NCBI GenBank assembly: GCA_964006375.1 | Contig: OZ023265.1 | Location: forward strand, 151,442,769 to 151,506,768 | Source of the DNA: Tillus elongatus | Taxonomy: Eukaryota; Arthropoda; Insecta; Coleoptera; Cleridae | Reading direction: 5' to 3' | DNA: 64,000 nucleotides | Part shown: piece after piece, positions 37,977-49,360 of the stretch | How positions within the stretch are numbered: position 1 is the first letter of the stretch | Layout of the letters: each line of letters opens with the position of its first letter | Translations under genes and position numbers: made by a program | Notes under the pieces: generated by a model | What the model was told of the DNA's origin: nothing | Seen by the model: the letters and a program-made list of their open reading frames with translations, nothing else | Database searches by the model: none

Positions 37977-40686
37977 CAGTGTATCCCAAACTGAATGGGA
38001 ATGTATTGCTATCTCCGTTATTATTAGAGATAGGGAGACTGTTAAATTAGCAATGTTTTGTAGAATTTCATGCTCGTTCCAAATATGACTTGTATTTTGC
38101 CCTGCCACTTTTCGTTATTTTGAAACAACCAAAATTTGTCGATTTCTTTTTTCTTCAATATCTAAGTAGGCGTTGATCTGACATGTCTAAGACTTGCACA
38201 TTATCAAGACACTTTTTACAGAGTAATCTTTTTGTGCTATTTTCAACTTTGGATTGTCATTTGTTTTTGAGCTACAGGTGTCAACGTTTGTTTTTATTAT
38301 GGCAGCCATATTGGATTTTTTGCTCATGTGATAGCCAGTGAAAAGAGCTTTCCAATGATGTACTACATGCTTGAGAAATCTTGTAATGCACTGACAATTT
38401 TGAGAAAAACCGTTTTGAGGATACTAGGCTATGAAATACAATACCAGAAAACAAATGACAAAAAAAAAGTGTTCAAAAAGCAGTACTTTTAACATAATTT
38501 TCCGTAATGATTCACGGTAAATAAATATTGTAATTTAATTTACAATACTTAATTAGGTAATAATGTTAGGTAATATTATGTGAAACAGTTTAATAACGAA
38601 ACCCGGCAATAACAAATAGAAACTGAAACTCCACAAAACAACACAATTAGAAACGGAACTCAACAAATAATAAAATAGAAACTTAAAAATACACAAAATA
38701 GAAAATTGTTCAATATGGCCACCGTTTTGTTCAATGCACTTTATACACCTTTTTCAAACATGCCTGCAAACTCTGGTGAGGGTGTTTTGGTTAATATGAT
38801 TTATAGCTTCTGTGATTCTGTTTCGTAATTCATTGATATTTTGTGGTGGATCGAATTTATACAATTAGTTCTTCAGAGTACCCCAAAAATAAAAATCCAT
38901 GGGTGTTATAGCAGGTCTTCGAGCACACCAATGAACCAGCCAATTGTTACAAATGACATGATTATTAAAATTTTGGTACAAAAATTATTTGATGATCTTA
39001 GCATTGTGATCTGGACAACCGTCTTGTTGGTACCAAATGTCGTCTAAATTATCATGAACTCTTCTGATTGTTGGGAAGATATCATTTCTCAATAAATTAA
39101 GATACCTTTCCCCAGTTAAATTATTTTCAAAAAAAGAACAGACCAACAATGAAGTTCGCTGAATTTTAAAAAAATTCACTGTCTAATCTACAAATAAAAA
39201 CAACAGTTTTTTTACCTAATAAGCCGCACCAAACATTAACACCAAATATGTCTTGCAATCTCCCTTTAGATGGGGATTTTCATTTGCCCAATAATGCCTA
39301 TTATGGCGATTATACACACCAAAATTTGTAAATCTGGATTCATCAGTCCATATTATTTTCAAATAAAAATTTTCATCTTGCTGACATTGTCCTTGATACC
39401 ATCTGCAGAATTGAAGACGCTTAGGGTTATCGTCAACATTTAAGCCTTGTACGATTGTAGGTTTGTATGGATGGTAATGACTTTGTTTAAATACACGGTG
39501 CACCGTACTTTTTGGAACGTAAATTTGTTCCCCATAAAGGCAAAATTGCGGAGGGTTTTCGTTTGTAACCTGTAGACGGCATTATTTCTTTCTTCATTTT
39601 TAGGCATTGGTAGTTTCTTTGCGTGGAAGCTATCGTCGTTCAATAGATTGGTCACTATCCTGCAAAATATTTTGGTGTTTGGTTGTCGTCTTTCTGGGTA
39701 GTTGTTTTGATATGAATTTGCAGCTGCCTCGGTATTTCGGTTAGAACGAATATAACATTCCAGCATGTCAAAATATTCTTCATTACTGAACATATTGTTG
39801 AATAATATTTAAAATAAACAGGAAACAAACTATTTAGTACAAAATTTTAAGCAACGTATTAAATACACCTCAAATTGTTCAGATAATTAAGAAGACAGTA
39901 ATCCTAATTGCCGCAATAGTGTTATATTCATAGCAACCTTTCTTCTGTTGTTTTTATCAAACAATTTTCAAAGGCGTGTTCGTAAATCATTAATTTGCCA
40001 TTTGTTGAGTTCTGTTGGTAAATTTAGTTATTTACTAGGTTTACCTATTTAATTTAATTATAACAATATTTTAGGATAGTGTTTTAATGTTAAATATCAT
40101 TTGCAATAGTGGGGCGATTCATTGGTGTGCTCAAAGTTCCCATTTTTTATCGTGAATCATTACGGAAAATTATGTTAAAAGTAGAAGTCTATTGTTAGAC
40201 TTCATGGCCTACTGCTTTTTGAACCCTTTTTTTTGGTCATTTTTTCTGGTATTGGATTTCATAGCCTACTATCCTCAAAGCGGTTTTTCTCAAAATTGTC
40301 AGTGCTATTACAAGATTTCTCAAGCATATTGTACATCGTTGGAAAGCTCTTTTCACAGGCTATTGCACCAGAAAAAATCCAATATGGCTGCCATAATAAA
40401 AACAAACGTTGATACATGTAATTCAGAAACAAATGACAAGTTGAGAATAGCACAAAAAGATTACTCTGTAAAAAGTTTCCTGAGAATGTGCAAGTCTTAG
40501 ACAAAGAAATCGACAAATTTTGTTTTATTTTTCAAAATAACTTGAGAACGAAAAGAGGCAGAGAAAAATACAAGTCATACTTGGAACTAGCATGAAATTA
40601 TACAAAACATTGCTAATTTAATTGTCTCCCTATATGTAATAATAACGGAGATAGCAATACATTCCCATCCAGTTTGGGACACATTG
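37977..40686 (-). mobile_element. Complete mariner-like transposon, 2.71 kb, TIRs of about 540 bp
   Basis: Both ends are flanked by TA (37975-37976 and 40687-40688), the target duplication of Tc1/mariner elements. The left end is CAGTGTATCCCAAACTGAAT and the right end (reverse complement) CAATGTGTCCCAAACTGGAT. The TIRs extend from 37977 to about 38520 and from about 40150 to 40686, ending at GTGAATCATTACGG. The left TIR lacks about 30 bp present in the right one (AGTCTATTGTTAGACTTCAT). The transposase lies between on the minus strand. A solo TIR is at 13971-14526. Confidence 0.9.
38700..39796 (-). pseudogene. Mariner-like transposase of the 2.7 kb element
   Basis: N-terminal DUF4817-like helix-turn-helix: MFSNEEYFDMLECYIRSN, then NNYPERRQPNTKIFCRIV. 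After a frame change: VFKQSHYHPYKPTIVQGLN, first Asp in IIWTDESRFTNFGVYNRHN (about 39350-39295). After another frame change: ENNLTGERYLNLLRNDIF, second Asp in IWYQQDGCPDHNAKI (about 39020-38985). A stop follows, then the third position in RPAITPMDFYFWGTL (about 38880), about 41 residues after the second Asp. At least two frameshifts and one stop make it inactive, but the full domain order is intact. Confidence 0.85.
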
Positions 40687-40689
40687 TAT

Positions 40690-41255
40690 TCACTTTACTA
40701 GTGTACTCACCAGACCTACAGCTGCAAAATTGTCTAGTATGTTATTATTGAAGATACAATCAAATTTTAACTACTGGAATAGTTTCTGCAAAATCACCCC
40801 AATTCAGTCAAAATGACCGTTTTTTGCAAGCATGTTTATTTTAATATAACCAAATGCCCTCGTACAATAGACTCGTTGTTAAAAGCTGATATCAGCAATC
40901 ATCTCGATTGCCACAAACTGGCTGTATTCCCGCCCTAAATGTCGCCATCATCATAATGCTGAAAAGCTTCTGCCATTTACACACTGAATCTTATCAGTTT
41001 TTGTGTATCTAGTGACTGTAGGCCGCTACCTTTTCTGACCGAAACGACAATATATCAAAAATTACGTTCGCACTCAGTAGTAAAAATTAAATTATCTTAC
41101 ATGTCACATCGACTATCTCGTATTTGTAATGAAACTAGGTCATCATTTTTGGTATAAATTTTTATGACTAACTTTTTTGAATGAATTTGTGAAAAGTGTA
41201 TTCAGCAAGTGTTTAATTGCTGCGGAAACAATGATAGAGTAAATAGCTATTTTAC
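40690..41255. other. Nothing recognised
   Basis: No supported coding region or repeat match. Confidence 0.4.
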
Positions 41256-41330
41256 ACTATGTGAACATGTGATTAGCACTGATAAGTACACTGGGAGAAC
41301 CCAAATCACTGCAACACATCTTTTCAAAGA

Positions 41331-41378
41331 CTTAACGATCCTTTCGCTAACAACGTTAGCATCATCAGAGGATGAAAA
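41331..41378 (-). ncRNA. Hammerhead-ribozyme-like motif (class 1), intact core
   Basis: Minus strand CTGATGA, extra T, perfect stem II GCTAAC-GTT-GTTAGC, GAAA, then GGATCGTT. The catalytic core and stem II are intact. Stem III has one change (ACGATCGT to AGGATCGT) and stem I is weak. Confidence 0.5.
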
Positions 41379-41710
41379 AATTCTAAACTTAATTCGTGCT
41401 ACAACTGTATGTATACAATTTCTAGGTAGGCGAAAGAAACTGAAAGTAAAAATTGTAGTCGGAGGCGCATCGCTTGTCTATTGTGAACGGACCAGATTGA
41501 CGAACTACCTTAATCTTCTACCAGACAAGTTTATGAGTTTTATCTAATTTAAAGGATAATGGGCTTGAAATGAAAAGTACCGCGTTATTTAAGAAAGCTC
41601 ACGTTTTATATTGATCTAGAAATTAGCTATGTGAACACTGGAACCTGCGACGAGCACCGACAAGTACATCTGAAGTCATACCAATAACTACCGTAAATCT
41701 TAAAAAAAGC

Positions 41711-41752
41711 ACAACGAACCGTTTCGCCCACAACGTTAACTTCAATAGGCGA
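41711..41752 (-). ncRNA. Hammerhead-ribozyme-like motif (class 1), degraded
   Basis: Minus strand TTGAAGTTAACGTTGTGGGC then GAAACGGTTCGTT. GAAA and a 3 bp stem III (ACG-GTT-CGT) with U17 remain, but the CUGANGA core is mutated. Confidence 0.35.
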
Positions 41753-42051
41753 TGAATATTTAAACTAAAATTCTACAACACAACAAGTATTTATATTGAT
41801 TTCTTAGGTAAACAAAAGAACACGAAAGGGGATTTTACGACACGGGCACATCGTAGTGCTTTGTATCAGTATAGACCGGACGAGGCTATTGAACATACTT
41901 TATTATTCTGCCTAACACATTAGGAGTGTTTAGCTGGTCAAATGCAAAGTGAAAATAAAGGGCTTGAAATCAAAGGTGCCGCGCGGTTCAATAACGTTTT
42001 GTTCTTAATCGATCTGGAAATATATCCCCGTCAATGTGGTGCTTATTATCC

Positions 42052-42695
42052 CATATACAGGGTGGCGCATTGAAAACGAAACAGACCGATTTGCGTCCAG
42101 ATAATTTTTTTAAGAAACGCTGAAACACGTCAATTTTAATATTGAGGGGGGCATGTTTTGACATAAAACTCAACTTTGTCACATCAACCCCTTAAGGGTG
42201 GTGATAACAACCCTTATATTTTAAATAGGGAACATGGGTCGAGTGTTACATAATTTGAAAGCTCTTTCTTTTCTGAATTTAGCACACTAGTTTTTTGGAA
42301 GTTTTATCAACTCGTTTAAAAATTATTCACAGTTGGAGTTGCAATAACGCATTTCATTCAGTGTGATAATAAATGCACTAATTAGTCAATTTTTCGTGAA
42401 AAAAAAAACTAAAAACAAACGTTCAAAAATGTTTATTCAGTTAAGTAAATGTCCCCATCGAAAGAAGTCTAAAGGAGTTAAACCGGGTGGTCTAGGGGGG
42501 CACTCAATAGCACCTCTACGCCCAATCCATTGCTCTGGAAACTCTCTGTTCAAAAACTCCCTAACACATTGTGAAAAATGCGGAGGTGCTCCATCTTGTT
42601 GAAACACTAATTGATTTTCTTGATAGCGATCATAATTTTCAACAATGTCAATTAGTAGAGGGTAAACGATATCTTCTAGTAACTCCAAATACGTT
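42052..42695 (-). pseudogene. Truncated T1-family mariner-like element
   Basis: A clean terminus TA-CAGGGTGGCGCATTGAAAAC is at about 42058. The TIR runs to about 42390, then minus-strand transposase C-terminal coding: ELLEDIVYPLLIDIVENYDR, the catalytic FQQDGAPPHFSQCVREFLN (here the His lost in the 15.6 kb copy is present) and LTPLDFFRWG. The element is cut at about 42695 and is a deletion derivative. Confidence 0.85.
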
Positions 42696-42699
42696 TAGT

Positions 42700-43195
42700 A
42701 ATTGAAGCAGCATACCAATTGAGTAAAAAATAAAAAATCGACAATGTATAGACTATAAACAGTAGCAATTATTTTTTAATTTATCTCAGCTGAAAATTAA
42801 TACTACGGTGGTGGTGAAAAGATATCCATATATTTCATTGTTTTTTTTTTACCTAAACAAGGTTTTAAAAGGAATGATAATTAAACGTTTTTTTAACTCC
42901 CATCTATGCGAATGCAATTAAAAATGTTCGTTGCACGTGACGTTTCCATAAAGCAGACGCGGCGATTATTTTTCTTTAGCTATGAAATTGAATTACCGCA
43001 CGAAAAGCTCAATTGTACTAGATTATTATGCTACGTTTTAGCTTTGAATTTTGTTTAAATGCCCCTGACAGATCTTACTTGCAAATTAAACATGTGTAGA
43101 CACTAAATTTAAAGAGTCACTTTCTTCTTTGTGAGGTAATTACAAACAGCAACTGTGTGAAACGGTTTCTGTGCTCACTGTATTGTGGCACCTGA
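42700..43195. other. Nothing recognised
   Basis: AT-rich, no supported feature. Confidence 0.4.
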
Positions 43196-43199
43196 TTAT

Positions 43200-43316
43200 T
43201 TTTTAGTGAATTTTTTAAGAAAATTCCCTAATAAAGAGGTATCGATGGTAAGACTTTTAAAAGTTTTCTTCAAATAACCGCGAATTAGGGTACATAGCAC
43301 CCAATTCCAAGGTCTA

Positions 43317-43389
<73 letters not shown>

Positions 43390-43430
43390 GTATGTATCCA
43401 ACCGATAACTAAAAAAATACCTAATCACTT
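43200..43430 (+). mobile_element. HINE 5' half with (TA)n
   Basis: TTAGTGAATTTTTTAAG/AAAATTCCCTAA, GAGGTATCGATGGTAAGAC, CCCAATTCCAAGGTC, (TA)n at 43320-43377, (GTAT)n and CCAACCGATAACTAAAAAAA. The 3' half is missing. From 43431 to 44525 nothing was recognised except a 30 bp perfect palindrome AAAATTTTGAAATTA/TAATTTCAAAATTTT near 44432-44464. Confidence 0.75.
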
Positions 43431-44529
43431 TTAGAAAAAATTCAAAGAACTGCTTGATTGAAAACGTAATATCTGTTTAATCACTAAATATATTACACTA
43501 TAATTTTACAAGCACGTACACTTTGTATAAGTGGTCCTACTTACCAAATTTGAACTCAATTGATTCAGTAGATCTTGTGTTATAACTAAATAAAAAATCT
43601 ATAATTTACGATATAACCTGAAATTACATAATTACAAAGCCAGGCAGATAAATCAGGGTTCCTCTGCCATTGCAAACAAAATCTCCAAATTCAGTTTTAA
43701 ACGGACAGGCTACGAAAATATATCACAATAAACAATCGATGTGGTTGCCATTTACGACAACTCTAATCTGAATCTATAGATATCAGAAAAATGTAAATAA
43801 TGAAAAATTTTAACGAAAGTGATTCAATTTGTTTATAAGAAATCTAGAACTACGTTTTATTATGTATAAATATTAAGGTTCCTATTTTCACGGCATTTAA
43901 AAGCCATCTCCATGTTTAATTTGACAACACCACTGTTTGTCTTTTCACTTGTTAACTGACAAGAGTCATGAAAGAAACGTGTACGTGCTACGCATAAACT
44001 CGAAATCGACTCCGCTAATACATTAGAATCTCAGAATATAAAACAACTACCTATATTCGAAGGTTAATACAAATAGTAGGTAAATAATAACCCAACTTCT
44101 AATTTTAACATAACTTTAACAAATGAATTCGGGCGTCGACTGTGACTGTAGTATATTATGATTCTAACATCCAATGAAACAAATAAGAAGTGGTTGTGCA
44201 CATCAGATTCAGGTTCTTAACCAATACATGTAGACACTGAAACAAAATTATTGCAAGAAGAAATATACCTACCTCAAACTAATATAAGTATAATACCTAG
44301 GATACCTAGGTACTTATGGTTTTCTTTACTCTTAGCTTTTACTTTTTTATGGAACATTTGAAGTAAACTAAACTACGTAATATCATAAAGCAGTTTAAAT
44401 TACATATATAATCAAATGTAGAGTGTAAATTGAAAAAAAATTTTGAAATTATAATTTCAAAATTTTGTACACTTTATATTTATTTCATTTTCAAAAGGTA
44501 TGGATACAGTAATAGTAAATAAGCGTTGA

Positions 44530-45255
44530 AAAGAGTTTAGGTGCAGCAAGTGCATTATGGTAGATAATTTTAATAAAAATATGTCAAAAAGTGATAACTC
44601 AATTTCCCATTAAACTAGAATCTTCAGTTTTGATAAATGACAAAACCCATATAAAGGCAGCGTAGGTACTAGATTTGAAAAATAACCATAAATTTCTTTT
44701 AAAAAACCTTTGCAGAAACTGGTTCGATTGAGTTGACTAAAGTGGATCATCCAAGCAATTAATAAGGAAAACTACCTGTCACGTTTATAATTCTGCAGGT
44801 ACATTCCTTTTGGAAATTAAAATTAAAATTTCGGTAAATTTGCAGTTTAGCACATGGGCGACTTAGAAAAAAAAATCAGAAACATGCTTAGAACCCTTTC
44901 TCTATGCACATACTACAAAAAAAATGTTGCAAACGGCCCTTAATAAAGTTACAGGAGTGAATAGGGGTGCTGGGCAGGGAAGAAGATAAAAAGGAAATGT
45001 GAGCGGAAAGTTCGAAAAAAAAAAACAAGTTAGCTGGACCTATATCAGCTACCTTTTACCCATTTTGCAGCTATAATTCCTAAAATCCTGTTTACTTCGC
45101 CCAAAACCCGTATTCACCGCAGGTCCTTCAACTTTATTGGGGGTTGTTCCGAAGAAATTTTTCTTGTTTATATTATTCTTGTTTATGCATTGAAGGTGGC
45201 TGTAGGCATGTAGAAGGAGGAGGAGAACTCCCGTGACGAAGCCGCGAATTAAGAT
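44530..45255 (-). mobile_element. Partial composite HINE element
   Basis: The hairpin-end relative GGTGCAGCAAGTGCATTATG at 44541 is followed at 44832 by CGGTAAATTTGCAGTTTAGC, GAATAGGGGTGCTGGGCAGG (44960) and GGTGGCTGTAGGCATG (45196). These are the landmarks of the left half of the palindrome at 18328-18755, with diverged sequence. It ends about where the palindrome centre would be. Confidence 0.65.
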
Positions 45256-45384
45256 TTTCAATTTATGTTTAAATTGTTACCTCATTTCATTTGTTTTAAA
45301 TATTTTTCCAAAAATTAATTTGAGGTTGCCTTGTTTATCAGGCTTACATGGAGAGCTACAATATTTTATCATTTAAAAAAGTTT

Positions 45385-45965
45385 GTACGCAACAACAGTT
45401 AATAAGCGATGAAGATCATCAATAGAAACAAGATTCAAGGAACATATAGAGTATTAGATAAAATCCACATACCTAGTTACAAATCAAACGTAGCCACACA
45501 CATTCATAACAGAAAAGACCAAAAACCAGATATCAAGCAATTACAACTAACAAAACATACTAAAGACCACAATGGAAATTTGGGAACAGTACCACATTCA
45601 ACAAACAAACAATAAGAAACATTTAATCACAGAACCAATCCAACTGCAAACATTTAAACAAAACATAATAAAAGCCATACAAATAGACAAATTACCATAC
45701 CACAATAATGAAAACCGGAAACCAATACAATCGACACAAACCGATAGCCAATCAAACAATTGTAAACCGACCAATAGAGACTGAACACGCAGGCGTCAAG
45801 TACAATCTTAGAAACAGAAGACACAGGAACGACCAGAGTCAGTAGCGTGCTGATGATGAACCAGGACGGTTCAAAGCTGCAGTCCACGTAGCAAATAAAA
45901 ATCACATAACGCAGAAAGTACAGAAAACAAATAAAAGTGTATATTTGAAAGTGATTACTGTGTAG
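45385..45965 (+). pseudogene. Penelope-like element, second family, 3' part
   Basis: The plus-strand sibling of 25125-25990. It encodes ALDKIH-type sequence (LDKIHIPSYKSNVATHIHN), KQLQLTKHTKDHNGN and TFKQNIIKAIQIDKLPYHN, the region downstream of the GIY-YIG motif, with frame changes. It is 5'-truncated just after the GIY-YIG start and ends in the terminal repeat next to (TA)n at 45978. Confidence 0.8.
45841..45895 (+). ncRNA. Hammerhead-ribozyme-like motif (class 2)
   Basis: Stem I strand AGCGTG, core CTGATGA at 45850-45856, extra T, stem II GAACC-AGGAC-GGTTC (five perfect pairs), AAAG where GAAA is expected (G12 and the closing A changed), stem III around CTGCAG, C17, then CACGTA. Stem I GCGTG/CACGT pairs fully (one G-U). 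The G12 change should abolish activity, but core and stem are better preserved than in the sibling. Confidence 0.6.
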
Positions 45966-45973
45966 TGCAACAT

Positions 45974-45977
<4 letters not shown>

Positions 45978-46054
<77 letters not shown>

Positions 46055-46200
46055 CATACATATAAAAATTGAAACCGACCCTGGATATGGGTTCTAGGGG
46101 TCCTAGTTAACGCTCAGTTGAAGAAATTTTTTCAAAAGTCTGGATCTTCTCACTGGTGCATTTTTTAAAAAACAAAATTCACTAAAAATAAGCAAAGCAA
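45978..46200 (-). mobile_element. HINE fragment with (TA)n
   Basis: (TA)n at 45978-46050, CATACATACATATAAAAATTG, GGATATGGGTTCTAGGGG and the terminal palindrome remnant to AATTCACTAAAA near 46190. Confidence 0.75.
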
Positions 46201-46587
46201 ATGAAACTTACATGAAACGTATTTACCTAGAGCAAAATGACCCTTATTTTATTAACTCTTCACGGTGTTGTAGATATTATACAGAGTGCACAGATAGTGA
46301 AGACAGTCAGATGGAACGGTGTAAATGAAGGATGTTACTTTTATAATAGGAACATCTGTAAAGAAAAGTGACACTTGCTGCCAACGGTAAGCCGCTGCGG
46401 TAGACAAAACAAACTTTATGGGCGCAAAGAGAAATAAAATAAACCTCGCAACGAATAAAATTTTCTATGATTAAGAGTTGAATAGAATTCAAGCAGGGTA
46501 ATGATTTAAATAATTTAATGGAACGTGATACACGTTGCACAACTTCTGATACTGTGTCTAGCAAAAATACGTTTACAGTTTTAATAT

Positions 46588-46660
46588 TGTCCCCATGCCT
46601 AATAAGCACACTTGGAGAACCCAAATCACCACAACACATATTTCGGAGACCTTTTGCCTC
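46588..46660 (-). repeat. Penelope-like terminal-repeat fragment
   Basis: GCACACTTGGAGAACCCAAA and TCACCACAACACATATTTCG match 610-660. The hammerhead-like core is cut off. From 46210 to 46585 nothing was recognised. Confidence 0.6.
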
Positions 46661-46784
46661 ATAAACCTTTTGCCTGTGGTGCTGGCCCAAACACACACTT
46701 TCCTTCCTAGACTTAATCTCAAAAACTAGTTTCTCGCCTTGTAGGAGATTTATTTATCTACCCAGTCTTACTCTTCTAGGCCAT

Positions 46785-47010
46785 AGATAAATGGTTGAAA
46801 ATCTTTGTCTCTTATATCAATACTACCATAGGCATTGCTCCTCAAAAGTTGCGTTGCTGGTACCTCCGCTTAGAACCTGTAATCAGCAAACCCGTGTTCG
46901 GAAAAAGCCCACTTTTTTGGTGTCAAATTATCCATTTGCCGCACAGCTCGTGAGGATTCCTCGTTCTTTCCTAGATCATTTAAGCTTGAAAATTCCTTCC
47001 CAAGAGACAT
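46785..47010 (+). pseudogene. LINE RT C-terminal fragment (different family)
   Basis: Encodes LCLLYQYYHRHCSSKVALLV, VPPLRTCNQQTR and AQLVRIPRSFLDHLS, with the LFYRYYHG..S..L..LVPP and TR pattern of Jockey/I-type RT C-termini. It is short, lacks catalytic motifs and diverges from the main LINE of this window. Confidence 0.5.
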
Positions 47011-48045
47011 AATTCCGAAGATGTATAGTCTTAACTATCTAAGAAGCGAGTAAAGCCCCATCTTGTAGTACAACAATCAAGTTGATTGTTGATGTCTTGG
47101 AGACTCGTAGACTTTTAGTAACTGAAAATAATAACTACGTTTTATGTGAAGTGTCAGATTAGATAAACATGCGACTGTTAAATCCACTTGTATAAAAAAT
47201 TTTCAACTTTTTTACACCTAGCTTACACAAACCATTTATAGTATTTTGTGAAAACGATACATGCATCTGACATTTAAATTTTATTAATAGTAGTAATTTT
47301 TCTTTGATAACATATGTCGGTACCATGCATATTTGAGTCTAACTTTGCAATCCTCAGACATTAATTTGTTAGTTGAATTCCAACCTTCACCTATACATAA
47401 TAAATCTCCGGAATAATAAATGTTGTGGAATAAGGGATGTTAGAGAGGAAAGTTATGATGTGGAGAGGCTGTTTAGGATATATGAGAGTTTCCAGTTCGT
47501 GAACTCTGATGTTATCGGATATGTTTTTTCTCAAGGGCTAAATTCATTAACGAAAGAAAACTTCACTAAATACATCTGCGCTATATTCAGGTTTATTTTC
47601 CACCCACATAAGGTGTAACTCGGGTCGTTGATCCCACCTTCTCTAATTTCTCACTTTCGAAGGAGATTAATATATTATAAGAGATGCTAGAAGTTAATTA
47701 CCTTGATATATTGGGGTTAACGTAACGTTCTAGATTCGTCTACGCATAAAATGTGAAACACTTTATGGAAAGCATAAATGAATACAGGCACTTATATGGC
47801 TTCACAGTTGTTTGCTTTTTCCTTCACAAGAAATTGTGAAGCAAGAGAAAAAGTCTCTGCATCGCTGGTTAGTATGGAAGGTCTAAAATTTGATAGTAGT
47901 CATAGTAATAATTTATTGATATGTTACAGTTAAACAGTAGGCCAGACAAGAAAGCTATCGTTTATGTGTGTATGTATGAGGCATAATTTTGCAAATGATT
48001 TTCAAAGTCTCCAGATCTCAAATAACCTTTCTGGGATGTCACTTA
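47011..48045. other. Nothing recognised
   Basis: A frame of 81 codons at 47373-47618 has no recognisable domain and no supporting context, so it is not called as a gene. Confidence 0.4.
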
Positions 48046-48054
48046 AAATTGTAT

Positions 48055-48219
48055 TTAAATCTTCACTTTTTTTTAGTGAACTTTCAGTAAGAAAAGATAG
48101 AGCTCACGATGGTGAGGCTTTCGGAATTCTTTTTGAAACGAGGGCGAATTAGGACCCCTAAAACACATCCAAGGTACGCTTGAATTTTTATATGTGTATA
48201 TACATACATCCATACACAC

Positions 48220-48297
<78 letters not shown>
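48055..48297 (+). mobile_element. HINE 5' half with (TA)n
   Basis: TTTAGTGAACTTTCAGTAAG, CTCACGATGGTGAGGC, CACATCCAAGGTACGC and (TA)n at 48222-48297. The tract runs directly into the end of a Penelope-like element. Confidence 0.75.
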
Positions 48298-48300
<3 letters not shown>

Positions 48301-49090
48301 CGGATAGATTTTCGCGGTATTTAGTGTGAGACATACTTGGTTCTCGGGTTGAACCGCGTCCAGAATTTATTAAAACTCGACGTTTCGGCCACTGTTTTGG
48401 AGCCCTTTTCAAGAGGTAAATGAATATGTAAGGACATTAACTCTAAGGCCTCAATCTGCCTACTCCTTAGAGCGGTGGACAAAGGTGGGTTGGGTTGTTG
48501 TAGCTCGATTACGGCGCCTCACTGCCTACTCCCCAAATCTCGCCGGAGATCGTCTCTAAGGTCTCAGTGTGTTCAACGCTAGGACTAAGAGAGTTCTGGC
48601 AGTTCGTTGCAAATCTTGTATCCTATGTATCGTTTCGTCTATCTGCTTCGTTATCAGTGTTATGAGTCGGGTCACGGTCAATTGAGTCAGCAGCTTTCAT
48701 CACGGTATTTAAAGGATTAAGATGATTGCAGGTATTTGGTGAGTTAGGTAATGGGGGAATAAAATTGTCAATTGAATTTATTGTCTTCTTGTGTGTTTGT
48801 AATGAAGATATAATAGGATTCCAAGTATTCGGAAGACAAATACCATTTTATTTAAACAATCGGGAGGTGTTTCGATCTCGATTGCGTCTCAGTTTTGAAG
48901 TTGTAAACCGGGGCTATTGTTTTGGCACTGTCGAAGTCTATTTTGTGTCCTGTATGAATATGATGCATGGCCAGCGCCGATGAGGGGTCGGATTTTCTAA
49001 CTGCGAGGGTGTGTTCATATATTATATTGTGGATGCGTCTATGTAGGACAAACAAATATACCTTTAAAATGAGGTGCCACACGATATATT
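48298..49090 (-). pseudogene. Penelope-like element, third family: GIY-YIG domain and 3' region
   Basis: Minus strand from 49085: frame-shifted YVCPT/RRIHNIIYEHTLAVRKS (about 49030-48980), then SALAMHHIHTGHKIDFDSAK and TIAPVYNFKTETQSRSKHL. These are the R..EH and A.H....GH.ID segments of the GIY-YIG domain in Penelope-like elements. About 450 bp of 3' sequence follow, including GGGCTCC...GGCCGAAACGTCGA, and it ends at the (TA)n at 48297. The RT is missing. Confidence 0.8.
48374..48414 (-). ncRNA. Hammerhead-like remnant (class 3)
   Basis: Minus strand CTTGAAAAGGGCTCCAAAAC followed by AGTGGCCGAAACGTCGAG. Stem II GGC...GCC and GAAAC are present, but the CUGANGA core is mutated. It occupies the same position relative to the GIY-YIG domain as the class 1 and 2 motifs. 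Confidence 0.35.
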
Positions 49091-49198
49091 TAGCTAAATA
49101 GGAGAGTAATAGTAGAGTTATAAGATAGATTTAGGTTTATTGTAAACTGATTGTATATTTTTGTATGTAAAGTGGTGTTGTTATGTTGTGAAATGTGT

Positions 49199-49299
49199 TT
49201 TAGTGAATTTCCTTTAAAAAAAAATCACTAATGAAGAAAAAATTTCTTCAAATGAGCGCTAATTAGGCCCCCTAGAACACATATCCAGGGTCAGTTTCG

Positions 49300-49360
<61 letters not shown>

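Larger units (their letters stand above)
41258..42050 (-). repeat. Two tandem Penelope-like terminal repeats
   Basis: Two related ~370-400 bp units in the same orientation, 41258-41635 and 41630-42050. Each begins CTATGTGAAC, carries the GATAAGTACACTGGGAGAAC-type block and a hammerhead-like motif, and continues with a shared block (AGGCGAAAGAAACTGAAAG / AGGTAAACAAAAGAACACGA, then GGGCTTGAAAT). Tandem long repeats with no coding part between them are a known Penelope-like arrangement. Confidence 0.65.

Noticed and set aside
47373..47618. 81-codon plus-strand frame as a small host gene
   Set aside because: No recognisable domain, signal peptide, splice context or repeat relation. Its length is unremarkable for AT-rich DNA.
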